Below are positions 1 through 26,400 of a stretch of DNA of 64,000 bases, piece after piece. Below the pieces are notes generated by a model. That model saw nothing but the letters and a program-made list of their open reading frames with translations, was not told the origin of the DNA and ran no database searches. Source of the DNA: Mesocentrotus franciscanus (taxonomy: Eukaryota > Echinodermata > Echinoidea > Camarodonta > Strongylocentrotidae); contig CP137669.1 of NCBI GenBank assembly GCA_037976565.1, forward strand, positions 34,775,613-34,839,612, read 5' to 3'. Every line of letters begins with the position of its first letter. The first letter of the stretch is position 1. The position numbers and the translations under genes are program-made.

Positions 1-3000
1 AACAAAAGAAGAAAATAAGATTTTCATTTGGTAAATTCTTCTGCAATCACTGCAATATATACTTTCAGAAATAGAAAATTTCGGAGTGATATGTGTACTT
101 CCTTTTGCAAAGTTTCATTTTATGATGGAGCTTTCCTTTTCAAAACCAAAGAAGACAATCTTCTCTTCATTTTTTACTTTGTTTCACTCACTTTGTATTT
201 CTATTTATCTTAAACCTAGCATTTTAATAAGAAATTTATATTTTTCGTCCCAAACTCCGCCACATTTCACTACAGTTGGCTTACCATACAAAATAACTTG
301 TCAAATCACATCGCGATGATGCGAGAGTTGAATGGGAAGTGTCGAGAAGAAATCTGTTGATCCTCCCCCCCACAACATCTGCAAAGACGTTTGGTACAGA
401 CAAAATAATGCCATAGTATAAAAAAAGAGATACAAGAGCACAGCAAAAGCATCAGCAAATATTATATAGAACACAAAAGGTCCAAGACATCTGTATACAT
501 AATGTACTCCTAAACTCTGTGGCAGACATGCAAACAAGACAAACATATTGGTATGTCCATCTTTTCTTAGTTAGGGATGTAATGTCACCTGCTGAGAGGC
601 ATAAGGGCATTAACCAAGAGCAATTAACATAGAGGTAATGCCCTTCTGGCTTCCATCAGTAATGTTGTTCATATTCACAGGACTAGCATAGAACTGGCTT
701 TATATGACAGCACAACCTATAGCAAATGGTTTAACTTCATGCATTCTTCCAATGACAATGAAACCAAGTATTCCTAGGCTTTATTGAAGTAATTCATGAA
801 TGACAATTTCTTCGAGCTTGTTACAGAGGCAGTCTGACATGTACTCTGGTTTTGACTTGCAAGTGACGCGGCTTATTATAAAACAGCCATATCTCTGAGT
901 GAGTGCATGAGCAATACACCCAGAATGTCATAACTTCACGGAATAACCCATAACCATGATCATCACTGCTATTTGTCATAAAAAATCCACAATCTCCTCC
1001 TATCAAGCTCTTTTTCTTCCAATGTCTGTACAAACGTAGCTACTTTTCAAATACACATATCATCAAACTCTTTTTTCTCCCTAGTGGATGCAATGTTCAC
1101 ATAGAAATTGCACAGTCACATCAAGGGATCAACATAGACGAAAAATTGTACAATATAACATGGGGGTCTATGGTTTCCCTACACAAGGCACCTTATGACT
1201 ATTGTATTGGCATCTGCTGATTTCTCTTGTCTCCATTTGAAAGGATAAGCACAGAATCATCTACACAGAGACTCATCCTAATTTTGTTTTATTTTTCAAA
1301 AAGCAAGAATTGAGGTGAAAAACAGGGGAAAAAAAGCATTGACACAATTTGGGCAAAATAAAATTCTAGCTACAGTATAGGACTAATCAAGAACTGCAAG
1401 CAACGATTTGAAGAAGAAAAAAAGATAATAAAATTTCACAATACAAACATACACAAGGCACATCATTTTTTCCACTTCCAGGGTGGGGAAAATAAAAGTG
1501 AAAACTACTACAAAAACATATACTTGGTAAAACAATACTTGGTAAAACAATCATTCGTGTTGTTATATAACAATGAAAGATTTTGAAGTCACGAGTATCT
1601 AAAAAACGTCTTTTATTATTAGTATGTTACAAATTAATACCGTCAACCACATTAAGTGAATGAATACTTTATTTGTTTTTATCCAAATCTAGTGCATGTC
1701 TGGAACACACTGCTAAGTTCACAAACCAATCCCCAGCCTGTTTTAAATCTGTATTTTCCAATCTAGTATCTGACATTCCAAAATGAAATATACCAGTACT
1801 CAATCTACCGCTTTTCAATCAGGTTTTTTCCCAGCTGTGACCATTATCTCGCTTGTGAACTTGCATTTGTCTTTTTCCTTTATCTCTCTCAAACTAACAG
1901 TGTGAAATTCCAACTACCTCTACAGAATTCTCTTCATCTCAGGTCATATCCATTATTCTCAGTACCCGACTGATTGTGGCTGTTTTATTTTTAGGTCATA
2001 CATCAGTTGGCAATAAAAGTTGTGAGAAAGCCCTAAATTCTTCCATGCTTCTTTGGATTTCTCCACATAAAAGGTATAACTAAAACTTTACACCATTCTT
2101 ACGCTACTAAGTAGTGACAACATGAAATCAATATACACAGCTAATAAATATATCACATTTAAATATCTTAATAAACCCTACTTTGCCGCAGTCCGGTAAA
2201 AACGCACTGCTACAGAAATATACCAGTGTTTACGCTTTCTCTATTTCTTATTTACAAGTAATAACTCACATTTCATGTTTTTATCTATGTATAAACACAG
2301 CATGAAAAAAAAAATCTCTCAAAGACTGCATTGTGCGAGTCTCTTAAAAGGTCATTAATATATAAAGAATCGATTAACAATTATTCAGTCAACTGCAGTC
2401 AGTTTATAACATTATATGCACAGTCCAAACTCAAAATGTGATCGCACCCCTCGGATCACATACCTATCCTATGTAAATATGATCATTCGTGTCACGACAA
2501 CTGCCTTCCTACTATGATACAGCAACCCACTCTGTTCCCACTCACATCCAATTCACGTTCACTTGTTCACATGAAGGAAATGCCCGACTGGATTATTCAA
2601 CCTACTTTGCATATCTTGCTGTTGCTTTCCCGTATTAGTTTAGATGCAAACATAAAGAATAACCATGTTTGAAATACTATTTTATTGAGATTGATTTCCT
2701 TCCTTGTATTTTCATGGCAGTCAAGTCTTAAAAGTAATAATATTGGTTGTAAACATGAAGATATGTGACCAGTGGCTTGAAGAGGTACACTCCTTCGTGC
2801 CACTGAATACCATGATACCAAAAACTTTTGCACGCACGTAACTGCATTCATGAAAATCCACTCATGGTCTAAATTTGCAAGTTTCATGTCGCAACAAAAT
2901 TGACTTTCTGCAAATCACAAAGTTTCTTGCCACGAATGGCCATCATTAACAATGCCCAAATTTCTCATGTTGCCAAAGTCTCTGGTTTTACAGTAAATGT

Positions 3001-3197
3001 ATTTTTAGTTACCTTCAAAATAAAAAGGAAATCATTTAATTTCTACATAAATTTGTTGCTGCCTTCTTTCCCATGTCAGACAAACGAGATTACTTGCATC
3101 CATACGACTGTGCCCATCAGTTGCATTGGGAGAGCATGCTCTCGTGGGCTGTTGTACAAAAAGGTTTTGCAGGTTCAAAGGTCCCTTGCTGAAGACT
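1..3197 (-). other. Probable PPP1CB 3' UTR and downstream sequence
   Basis: There is no convincing coding sequence on either strand; reading frames are short and of AT-rich composition. The PPP1CB 3' UTR must begin at 3197. Minus-strand AATAAA polyadenylation signals (TTTATT on the plus strand) occur near 2681, 1666 and 779, so the end of the transcript cannot be fixed from sequence alone. Confidence 0.5.
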
Positions 3198-17807
<14,610 letters not shown>

Positions 17808-19227
17808 GATTACAAACTGTGCCGGTAAGAAAAATTTATTGATCGCCGATCATGCAACCGAAGTCCGCCTATACTCCTATAGCCTATATTCTGTATCGGT
17901 TTGACGTTTGTTCCTTAGCGAGGAATTTCGTTTCGGCCTGTTATGTGATAAAGCTAAAATGCAGGTCATAAAATAGGATTTTTGATCAGAAAAACATTCT
18001 GTACCGATGCAAAACATAGATAATTCCAATTATTTCCAGCAAAGAGCTCTAAATGTTAACTTGCCCTACGATATGATGATACACTCAGGACCATGACGTC
18101 ATTGGTATGGGAACTTCCTTATTTGGAAAGTGAGCCCCAGCAGGGTTATTTTCAGGGCATACCACTCCTACTTTACAGAATGATAAATAAAGCCGGATTT
18201 TAATGAAATGGTGTGAATGGTTATTGAGTCATTCCGTTATTGAAAGTTAGAAACTACTTTGTAGTCATGGTAGTGCTACCACAATCAATACAATATCACA
18301 TTTTCTTTTAACTCGTTTGGAATCTTATCTTGATCATTAATAAAACCAGTACATACATGGATAATCGGAAAGGGGTTTTTCCCTCAACTATTCCCGATCC
18401 TCACTCGCGGAATAGTGTCAGAAACAAGTAGGCTAATCATCTCCGTCTCAAAGACATAGTGATCCTCATGATTGCCTACGATTTTATCTGGTTTCATTTC
18501 ATCACTGCTAGTATTATTCGTATAAAAATCACAAATCAAGAACAATAATCTTTATTTACTGTCGGTATTCCTGCATCATAGGTAAACAAAAAATTGTGAT
18601 TACCTAAAAGGGAAAAAAAGCCTTGCGGCTAGAACCGAACTGAATAAGAGGATGGCGGCAATAAAAGACATTGAAGTTTACGGGACACCAAATTTTGTTT
18701 CTTGTTGGAACAGACCCATAATAGGCCTACTATCCATCGTCAGTTAATTAAAAGTGAATGACGAGACACTAGTTGTGGGCATGGCAGAAGGAGGGGGGCT
18801 CTTCAAAGGGAAATTCAAATTTCCAGTTTCTAGATTGCCAGCGAATGGAGCAAATGAGCAAATATTTTGACACTTTTTTCGGTCCAAATGTGACAAATTG
18901 ATTACATTTTAATTGGTGGTATATGCAGACATTGGCCTAACATACCTTGGGAGGGGCATTTTTTGCTCCAGTGAATGACCGCCTCTGAAATGCGGTGACG
19001 TGATCCAGTTTAGCAAGGAAACCCTTATTTTAGCAAGACCATTTTTTTGCAGATCCTAGTTTGCGTTGGGCACGCGGGGGTGGGGGCCGGGGGGGGGGGC
19101 AATTTTTTTCTCCCCCAAGCAGGCCTTGTATTTGCAGCTTGGAAAGAGGTCACAAACAATTAGACTTTAACTATTTATTGCTAATTGCTTTGCCTCACTT
19201 TTTAAAAATGCAAAAATAGGACGAAAG

Positions 19228-19310
19228 AATTACTATGATTCGAACCCACAACTTTAAGATTGTAGTACTTAGGGCCTACGCTTATACATTACCGATTGAG
19301 CCAACGATGG
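19228..19310 (-). repeat. tRNA-like sequence, probable SINE head or tRNA pseudogene
   Basis: On the minus strand TGGCTCAATCGGTAATG (a Pol III A-box, 19304-19288) precedes GGGTTCGAATC (a B-box, 19248-19238) at tRNA-like spacing. A T-arm can be drawn with wobble pairs, but the acceptor stem does not close, so a working tRNA gene is unlikely. Confidence 0.5.
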
Positions 19311-19440
19311 GTTGATGGGTTGCATGATTATTATAACCCTAACCCTTACGGTTACGTCATTGCTAATGACGTAACACATATCAGCCAATCAGAAGACCGG
19401 AAATATTAGTAATAGCAAACTTGTTTGGGGAAAAAAAATC

Positions 19441-19607
19441 GCGGCCCGGGGGCGTTATTTTTTTTCTGCGGCATAGATTGGGGCTAGGTGCGTGTTGAGC
19501 CTATGGGAAAGTTTAGGGTTAGGGTTAGGGTTAGGGTTAAATCAAGACCTCTTTAAACAAAAAAGAAGCCCCAATCTGTGCCGCAGAAGAAAATGACGCG
19601 CCCGGGG
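19441..19607. repeat. Hairpin enclosing four TTAGGG telomere-type repeats
   Basis: The left arm (19441-19486) contains CTGCGGCATAGATTGGGGCT. The right arm (19567-19607) is its imperfect complement, beginning AGCCCCAATCTGTGCCGCAG. The loop of about 80 nt holds four perfect TTAGGG units (19513-19538). The arms also share a CCCGGG core. Confidence 0.8.
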
Positions 19608-19825
19608 TAAGGGCGTTACCTGCAAAATCGACTCAGCTTCAAACCTATTACAGAGCGACAGTGTTTTTGACCCCATTAAAAGTGAGAAATAGTGTAACAT
19701 TAATCGTTTGGTGATAGGCATAATCTTAGTCAAGTTACTTTGCTCTGCTGTCATTTGAGATTTAGATTATTGATACCCATATTTTTATAGCAAGTTTTGT
19801 AATTTTTTGAGGATGTCAAAAATCG

Positions 19826-20003
19826 ATTTGTCCCGATTTACGTTTCTTAAGAATGTGACATACAGCTTACATCTAAAAGTATTCAACAAAGGTCTTAATT
19901 CAACCAGTCCACTTTTCATTCTTGAGTTACAAATACACAAAGAACATCAAATCTACAAGGGGTGTGAATAATTTATAGTGACTGTTGTTAACTCTATACA
20001 GTC
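19826..20003. repeat. Family A repeat, incomplete copy
   Basis: Matches the interior and right end of 3438-3610: it runs from GATTTGTCCCGATTTACG through TCAACCAGTCCAC to GGGTGTGAATAATTTATAG and GTTGTTAACTCTATACA. The left inverted end is missing. Confidence 0.75.
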
Positions 20004-20289
20004 ATGTACGTAAATCCGGCACTCCATGGCATGCATCCATGTCATAGATTTTGAAACATTTGCATCATAGATCCTTGCTCGCCGCCGAACAAAGCTTTTG
20101 AGAATAATATTTCTATATTCAATGCATTTTCTAGAGGAATCACAAATTACAAAGTGAAATGTCATGCTATCGGATTTGCATGATTTGGTTTTCGTGGGGG
20201 GTATAGTTGCCGCTAGAGCTGTTAGACCAATGACTATCTCCGATATTACCCGATTTGGCTTGGTTTAAGTATGGGGGAGGGGGGGGGGT

Positions 20290-20752
20290 CGGGAAGAGTT
20301 TCAATTTATGATGTACATCGTTTGTCTGCTCTCCATTAATCTTGCAGAGGGTCTATATAATTATGAGAGGCTAATTACGCCCCCAGCTGCATGGCACTCC
20401 ATCCCGTTTAACAAGTTCTGGATATGTCACTGGGGATTAGCTGTCGAATCAACGAGGCGATATCGCCTTCGTAACTCCTTATTTATATATATATATTGTA
20501 CATAATTATTTACATATTGTACAATTTTGTACATAGACCTATGCAGCGGAAATATTGAATAGAAATATTCCTCTCACGGATTTCTTCAGTACATGCTTTT
20601 AGGAATACGCCGTCTTCCCTGTATTAAAACTGGTGTTGTGTTAAATTGCTTATGTCATTATGTATGTTTACAATGTTACTTTTCTTGATATGGAACTGAA
20701 GAAACGGGAGAAAATAAATGTTACTTTGAATTGAATTGAACTAAATTGAATA
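20290..20752 (+). repeat. Possible 3' end of a non-LTR retroelement
   Basis: AT-rich sequence with no open frame that ends in AATAAATGTTACTTTGAATT and then a GAATT-type tail (20729-20752). A short repeated tail of this kind is typical of LINE 3' ends. There is no reverse transcriptase sequence, so the call is weak. Confidence 0.3.
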
Positions 20753-22227
20753 CTGCAAGATTATTTTCGTATGTGGAGGGGGCGAAAAGGACTTTGCCCC
20801 CCATCCCTCAATAGATTATAAAAGCATCTGCCCCTTTGCTTATGCTGCCTACTGGTATTGCATGTAGACTGGGTTTTTACAGTGCCAGGGAGCATTGGGT
20901 CTGGAAGCCTATATAGCCACTCGGCGAGCGAGATATTATTTGATTTTAAAATCCTCAAAGTCAGCACTTTAGAGCACAGAATTTATTATAATTGTGTAAA
21001 TGCAAAATAATTACGTGTAATTACGTTGGGGAGGGGGAGGAGGAAAAATGGAGTTTAATTACCCTCCCCAAAAGGGGAGGGGGAGGGAGGTCTGCAACCT
21101 CTGCCCCGATTTTCGGCACCTTCGATCCTTGAGCTGCATTTTGCTGGTTTGTCTTATTCATACATAATGAACAACTTTGAAGAAGATTTGAAAGTCAAGA
21201 TGAGTCGATGAAAAAGGCATATGAACGGGAGAGAGGTTGAGAAAAAAATGTAGTAAAGACATGGGGGTACCGATGATGTACTGGGTAGAAGTTTGAGAAA
21301 CTAGAGATCTTACACATTTATAGTTTCTAATTCGCGGGTGTCAAAATAGAGATCTTACAAATTTATAGTTTATAATTCACGGATGCCAGTTGATGAGCTG
21401 ATTCTTTTTACACTTCTTCTTCTACTAATTTACTATATTATAAAAATCTTCAAAGGGCTATTCAGCCGATTACTTTTTTCCAAAAGCAACTGCGCTGATG
21501 TTCTATGATGTATGAACTATGGAGGCCTTGTTAAAAATATATACAAGTCATGAAGACAAAGAAGGATAACAAAACCGTTCTGATCTTCATGATTTTTTTT
21601 TTAAAGAACATGCAAAATACCCTGCCCTAAACAAAAGCTTTGTTGATCTTATTTTAGTATAGTCCGACTGTACCCACCCACTGATTGTGATTTCGTGTTT
21701 GGTAATTAATCTGCACATGCGCACACGCTACATTACTATGGAAACTTGGCGAAGCCTCCGAAGCTGAAGACCCAATGTATGCATAATCTTCATATTTTCA
21801 GCAAGTAGATAGTCAAATACTGTGGACTGAGATAGCTCAGACGTATATTTTTTGTCAGGTATTGTTTTGAATTGTATTAAGCATGTAAAGAAATATTGAA
21901 ATGACCATTATTAGGACCTTTCCTCCCTGGTGTCTTTGCAAATGTCGGCAGATCCGGTCCCATTCGTTCGATTTTGTGTGTGTGATGAATGATTTGAATG
22001 ACAATGTCATGATTTTGGATAAATCATGGAAGTATAGGTTGCATGTCAAGGTAGATAATTCTATAACTTTAAGCTCTTTCATCTTATCTAGTACCAGGTA
22101 AGGGAAACTTAGCTATGCGAAAGTCATGCTGAGGATGTTTGATTTGTATTTTGAATGTTGATGTTGAGGTCTAGATCTAGACCGAAGGTTTCTGTCTCTT
22201 TCGTTCGTTAGCCTCTGATTTGGGTAG

Positions 22228-22261
22228 GGTCGGCTCCTCTCTTTAGAGACAGAAGCCGACC
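22228..22261. repeat. Near-perfect short palindrome
   Basis: GGTCGGCTCCTCTCTTTAG is followed directly by its near-complement, ending AGACAGAAGCCGACC. The stem is about 15 bp with one or two mismatches. Its role is unknown; it lies about 1.1 kb upstream of the CFAP70 start. Confidence 0.6.
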
Positions 22262-22399
22262 ATAGCGACTGCATTGCAAACTACTGCTCACGTCCGAGCA
22301 GTAAACTTATGCCCAAAATACTACATTTTACCCGATGCATATCCGATGCAGTTATTATTGTAAATTAGGCCTAGGCTAAACTACATCGGTTCCACTTAC

Positions 22400-22598
22400 C
22401 AGATTGACTGTATGATGCGTTTAAGGGTCTTTTTTCCGGATTTTCATCGCAGAAATTGAGCTCCGTGTTGAAATTCTTGCAGCCGTATTTTAAACTGTTA
22501 CTGCTCATGAAGGAAGATGACGTCATCCATCCATAGTACATTTCAAAGTCACTCACGAACAGCACAAGCAATGTTAACAGTATCAATATTTGTTGCAT
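22400..22598 (-). CDS. Possible first coding exon of an unknown secreted or membrane protein
   Basis: Begins ATG at 22598 and ends at a strong donor, TCTG|GTAAGTGG (exon end 22400), giving 66 codons plus one base. The start MQQILILLTLLVLFVS is a good hydrophobic signal or anchor, followed by YYGWMTSSSFMSSNSL, two cysteines and an N-glycosylation site (NAS). I do not recognise the family and found no matching downstream exon between here and PPP1CB. It may be a chance frame with a chance donor. Confidence 0.3.
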
Positions 22599-23331
22599 TT
22601 ATGCAATCTTCTTACCGGCCGGCCTGCTCCTAAAATTAAAAAATGCACATCTCTTAAGTGTGTCTAAACTGGGCTGTATTTCAAGAAAAATTTCAGTTTT
22701 AGATCAGGATCCGTATATATTGAGATGTCATTTTCTGAAATTGCGGAAGTGGAATTTGGCCGAATCTCATGCAGGGAGCTCCGGTGTCCGACGCTGCCTC
22801 AAGCCCTTGGGATTTTGATCAGCGCACGCAAGCATGTCGTGCGCACACTCCCCATTGACTTAGTACATGCAGCTGAAAATCACCACCGTCGAGCTTGTTC
22901 ACATGTTATCTACTTCCCTTTTGAAATCTGACAGGAATTTTGGTTTCCTTTGTAATTAGAGAGCCAGTCAAAAGTATACCTTATATCAATTTATAGTATT
23001 GTTATTCTCCAATTATCAAAGTTTGATGTACACGGTCAATGCCCAGCCATAGACTTTCTGGTAGGATAGAGTCTGATATCTATATATCATTGATAGGCTC
23101 ATATTGAATTTTGTTGTTGTTAAACTTTCAAGGATTGAAGCTATTCATGTGGTATGGAACATACCATATGGCATGTGGTATACTTTTAAAACATAACAAA
23201 ACATGGCAGGCCATGAGCCTGCCAGAAGTCCTGTTATTTGCTTGTGTTTGTTTTTGTTTTTTCGTTTTGTTTATAATTAATATGCTTATTTCTTCAACTC
23301 CATTCTAGTATAAAGAAGAGGTGCTTTCATC

Positions 23332-23409
23332 ATGGCGACTGAAGAGGACCAACAGAAACAGCGCCCTCCAGAGCCAGTGAACATCACGATCTTGAGAGCG
23401 CGGAATTTG
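23332..23409 (+). CDS. CFAP70: CFAP70 coding exon 1
   Basis: 78 nt, residues 1-26, [20 protein letters not shown] then LRARNL, donor TTG|GTGAGT. The ATG context is CATCATGG. A good acceptor (CCATTCTAG, then exon at 23309) just upstream suggests that a noncoding leader exon precedes this one, perhaps ending at CCAG|GTAAGG (22097). Confidence 0.9.
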
Positions 23410-26400
23410 GTGAGTAGTTGTGTCGTTTTACAGTTTGTCTTCGAGTGATAGTAGTAGAGTTACTTTACTTACTTGTTTACTTGTTTGTTGAGGCTTGAAG
23501 CATCAGCTTATGAGCCCATCTTGACAATCACAGCATTATTACATTGATAAGGGTTATATATAGTTAGAACTTATTTTTCTTTTTTAATGAAACTTTCTAA
23601 TTTTCAGCAATTATGACCTCTTGTGTTCAATTCCTTGGCATGCCCAAACCCCCTTTCCAGCTCCACATCACTTGGAATTTTGAAATATTGAAATATATTA
23701 GGTCGTCAGAAAAGCTTTGATATCTTGTTAATATAAAGACTTGAACTCTTTAATAAACCATAAAAACTCACTTTATGCTGCCTACAACAATCAATAATTT
23801 TAAAGTGGATTACATAAGTCATGTAAGAAGTTCTCCAAAATGTGGCTATAGGTGCATAGGTCATACATATTTTCTTGTATATGGTATGTATATCTGCTTG
23901 TGTTGTGCTTTGAGTATATCTACTGCACTATATAGATACAAAGTCAAACCTGTATTAGCGACCACCTCTGTACAAAGGCCACCTGCCTATAGTGGTCACC
24001 CACAGTGCCTCCCTCCAGAAGGAAATATGTGTTGAAGAACCTGTCTACAGTGGCCACTTTTTGTGTTTCCCGTGGGTGGCCTTACTAGACAGGTTTAACT
24101 GTATGAACCTTGTGTTATATTTTGCTAATAAATACAATTTCCTGAATACCCATATTACATTCTGACTACAAATGAGATTCCCAATGATGGCAGAGCACCA
24201 TTAAAACCAAGAACTTATGCTCCACCTTTGTACTTACTCGTATAACAGAAAGGAAGCAAAGGGGATACCCTCAACTCTCTGGTCCGTGTGGAGTATGGTA
24301 CTAACGTCTTGGGGGAATCTGCCAAAGTGGACGCAGGGCCAGACCTGGCCACAGAGTATAATTTCAATGCCAAGTTTGACTGTAGCTTCGATGACCCTGC
24401 CATAATAGATGAAATTGCTTACAAACCAGTTGTGGGTAAGTTCCATTCAAGGAGTGACTTATTTAGGAAATATCTAGCATTCTCAACACTTGTCTAAATC
24501 ACTTTCGTTTAACTGTAAGTCAACTGGAATTCTAATATTTTGATTTACCCCCGTAGTCTATCATAAATTTGAGGGCAAATACTTGAATTCTAAGTCATTG
24601 CTAGTTTTATTCAAAGGGCCTAGATTTGATTTTACCATTTTTAAATAATCAAAATTAAATTATTCTATTGAATTTATTGCTTACAATGTTTTAAATGTTG
24701 AATTTGCATCATGACACTGTGCACAAAGTGTAGTGGGAATGGAGAGAGAGAGAGAATGAGAGGCAAAAGCAATATAGCATCAAGTAGAAGTAAGAGCCAG
24801 TCAAAAATCCAGACAGATTTTATCACAGAGAAGAATAATTCTTATAGCAAGTGTCTTTTCTCTGTATCTTCTTTCTTATGGAAGAGGTTGCAAAGCATAA
24901 TTTTTCTCTACTCTCTCCACTATCCAGTGACCTTTGTGGAAGTGCTTCCCAAAGAGAAGAAACAAAAAGAAGAGAAGACAGTACTTCTGGGTCAATGTAC
25001 TATTGACCTCTTGCCACTTGTCAAAGGAGAGACGAGGTATAAGAGCACCCTACAGATCCATCCCCTGCAAGGCTCACCCCTGGAGGGCATAGCGGCCGAT
25101 GCCCAGAGGGTAAGTCAGCTTTAGATTAACCCGATTCATGCCTTGGGTGCCAAATCGCACCGAAGGATATAGATACATGTAATATATTTAAGTATTGGGT
25201 ACAATAACTGATAGTTGTTTCCTTTTTTACCTGAAGTAGATACATTTACATATATTGTTGATGTTGCTCTCATATAAGACATTTAAAGCCCAAAGCTTGT
25301 GAAAGATACTTAAAACCTCAAAACAACAATGGAATAAAGAATTAGAACTCCAAATGTGACTTTTGAAAATAATTGTTCATAAACATAGAGGCAATATTAG
25401 GGGTGTGTGCACTTAGTTTGTTCTCCTCTTCTTTTGTAAAGATTAATTTTGTTTTTGAAGAAGTTGGTCATTCAGAAATACACTTCACAAGTACATTGGA
25501 CAGTGCCTTTCACATATGAGCATTATATCAAGTAACATATATATCTTCGAAGCCCCCTGTTCAGAGTTGCTATATTTTATCCCAGTACGTCTCTTACCAT
25601 GGTATAGGACCATAGTAATTAAAGTTGATGAAGGAATGACTTTCAATTACCTTCTAAAGTCAATCTGTCTATTTGACGGACTGATTTAACTAGATGTCGA
25701 AAACCCAAATCTTCCTTACTGCCTCTTTAATAATATATGAATATGTTAGTATTATTTTGTACTGTTTTGTAGGGAGTATTTAGTGATGCAGAGCGTGAAC
25801 ATAATTAATAGGTTGTATAAAACCAGTAAAACAAATCTTAGACCATGGTTGTTTTCTAGTAAAAATGTAATGTCATAACTTATAAATTTTACCACTTTTA
25901 ATAAACCTTTACCAATCTGGACAATTTACAATGTTTGCAAAATGTTCTGGTTTTACAGAACCATACCTCAATTTAGCGGTTGCCATGTCATGCAAGCCTA
26001 GAGCAAACACTAAATTATTATGAATAGGATTTGCATAGACCCATATGAAGTGATTAACTCCTTTTTTCCTCATCCGTTGTTCAGCCTGAGATGGATGTTG
26101 TGGTGTATGTCAACGATCCACTGCTGACTGAAGACCAGCTGAAGAGTGGCAACCTGATCACCATCACCTCAGAGACTCTTTACTCCGTCCCTGAATCCTG
26201 GAATCCCACAGGAACACAGTACATGTACAATGTGACTCTCCCTTTCCCACTCACAGAGGAGGTAGGTGATATTCATGCTAAATATAGTCAAACCTGCTAA
26301 GGTGCTAAGGTAGTGACTTCAATGCTAGATGTACAATTAAAGATTATCTGTAAGTTTGAGTGAAAAAAGACCATTATTAATAATAAAAATTGGGAAAAAC

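Larger units (their letters stand above)
17808..23331. other. Intergenic region between divergent PPP1CB and CFAP70
   Basis: About 5.5 kb between the two start codons; both promoters must lie here. It holds a tRNA-like sequence (19228-19310), a hairpin with TTAGGG repeats (19441-19607), a family A repeat remnant (19826-20003), a possible retroelement tail (20290-20752) and G-rich tracts near 19075 and 21035. A weak minus-strand exon (22400-22598) and a possible CFAP70 leader exon ending at 22097 are the only gene-like signals. Confidence 0.7.

Noticed and set aside
18651..18746. Plus-strand frame MAAIKDIEVYGTPNFVSCWN as a possible first exon
   Set aside because: The frame stops after about 30 codons with no clear donor and no recognised match; it lies among repeat debris.
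20761..20967. Minus-strand 68-residue frame in the intergenic region
   Set aside because: It lies in repeat-like sequence, with no start context and no recognised domain.
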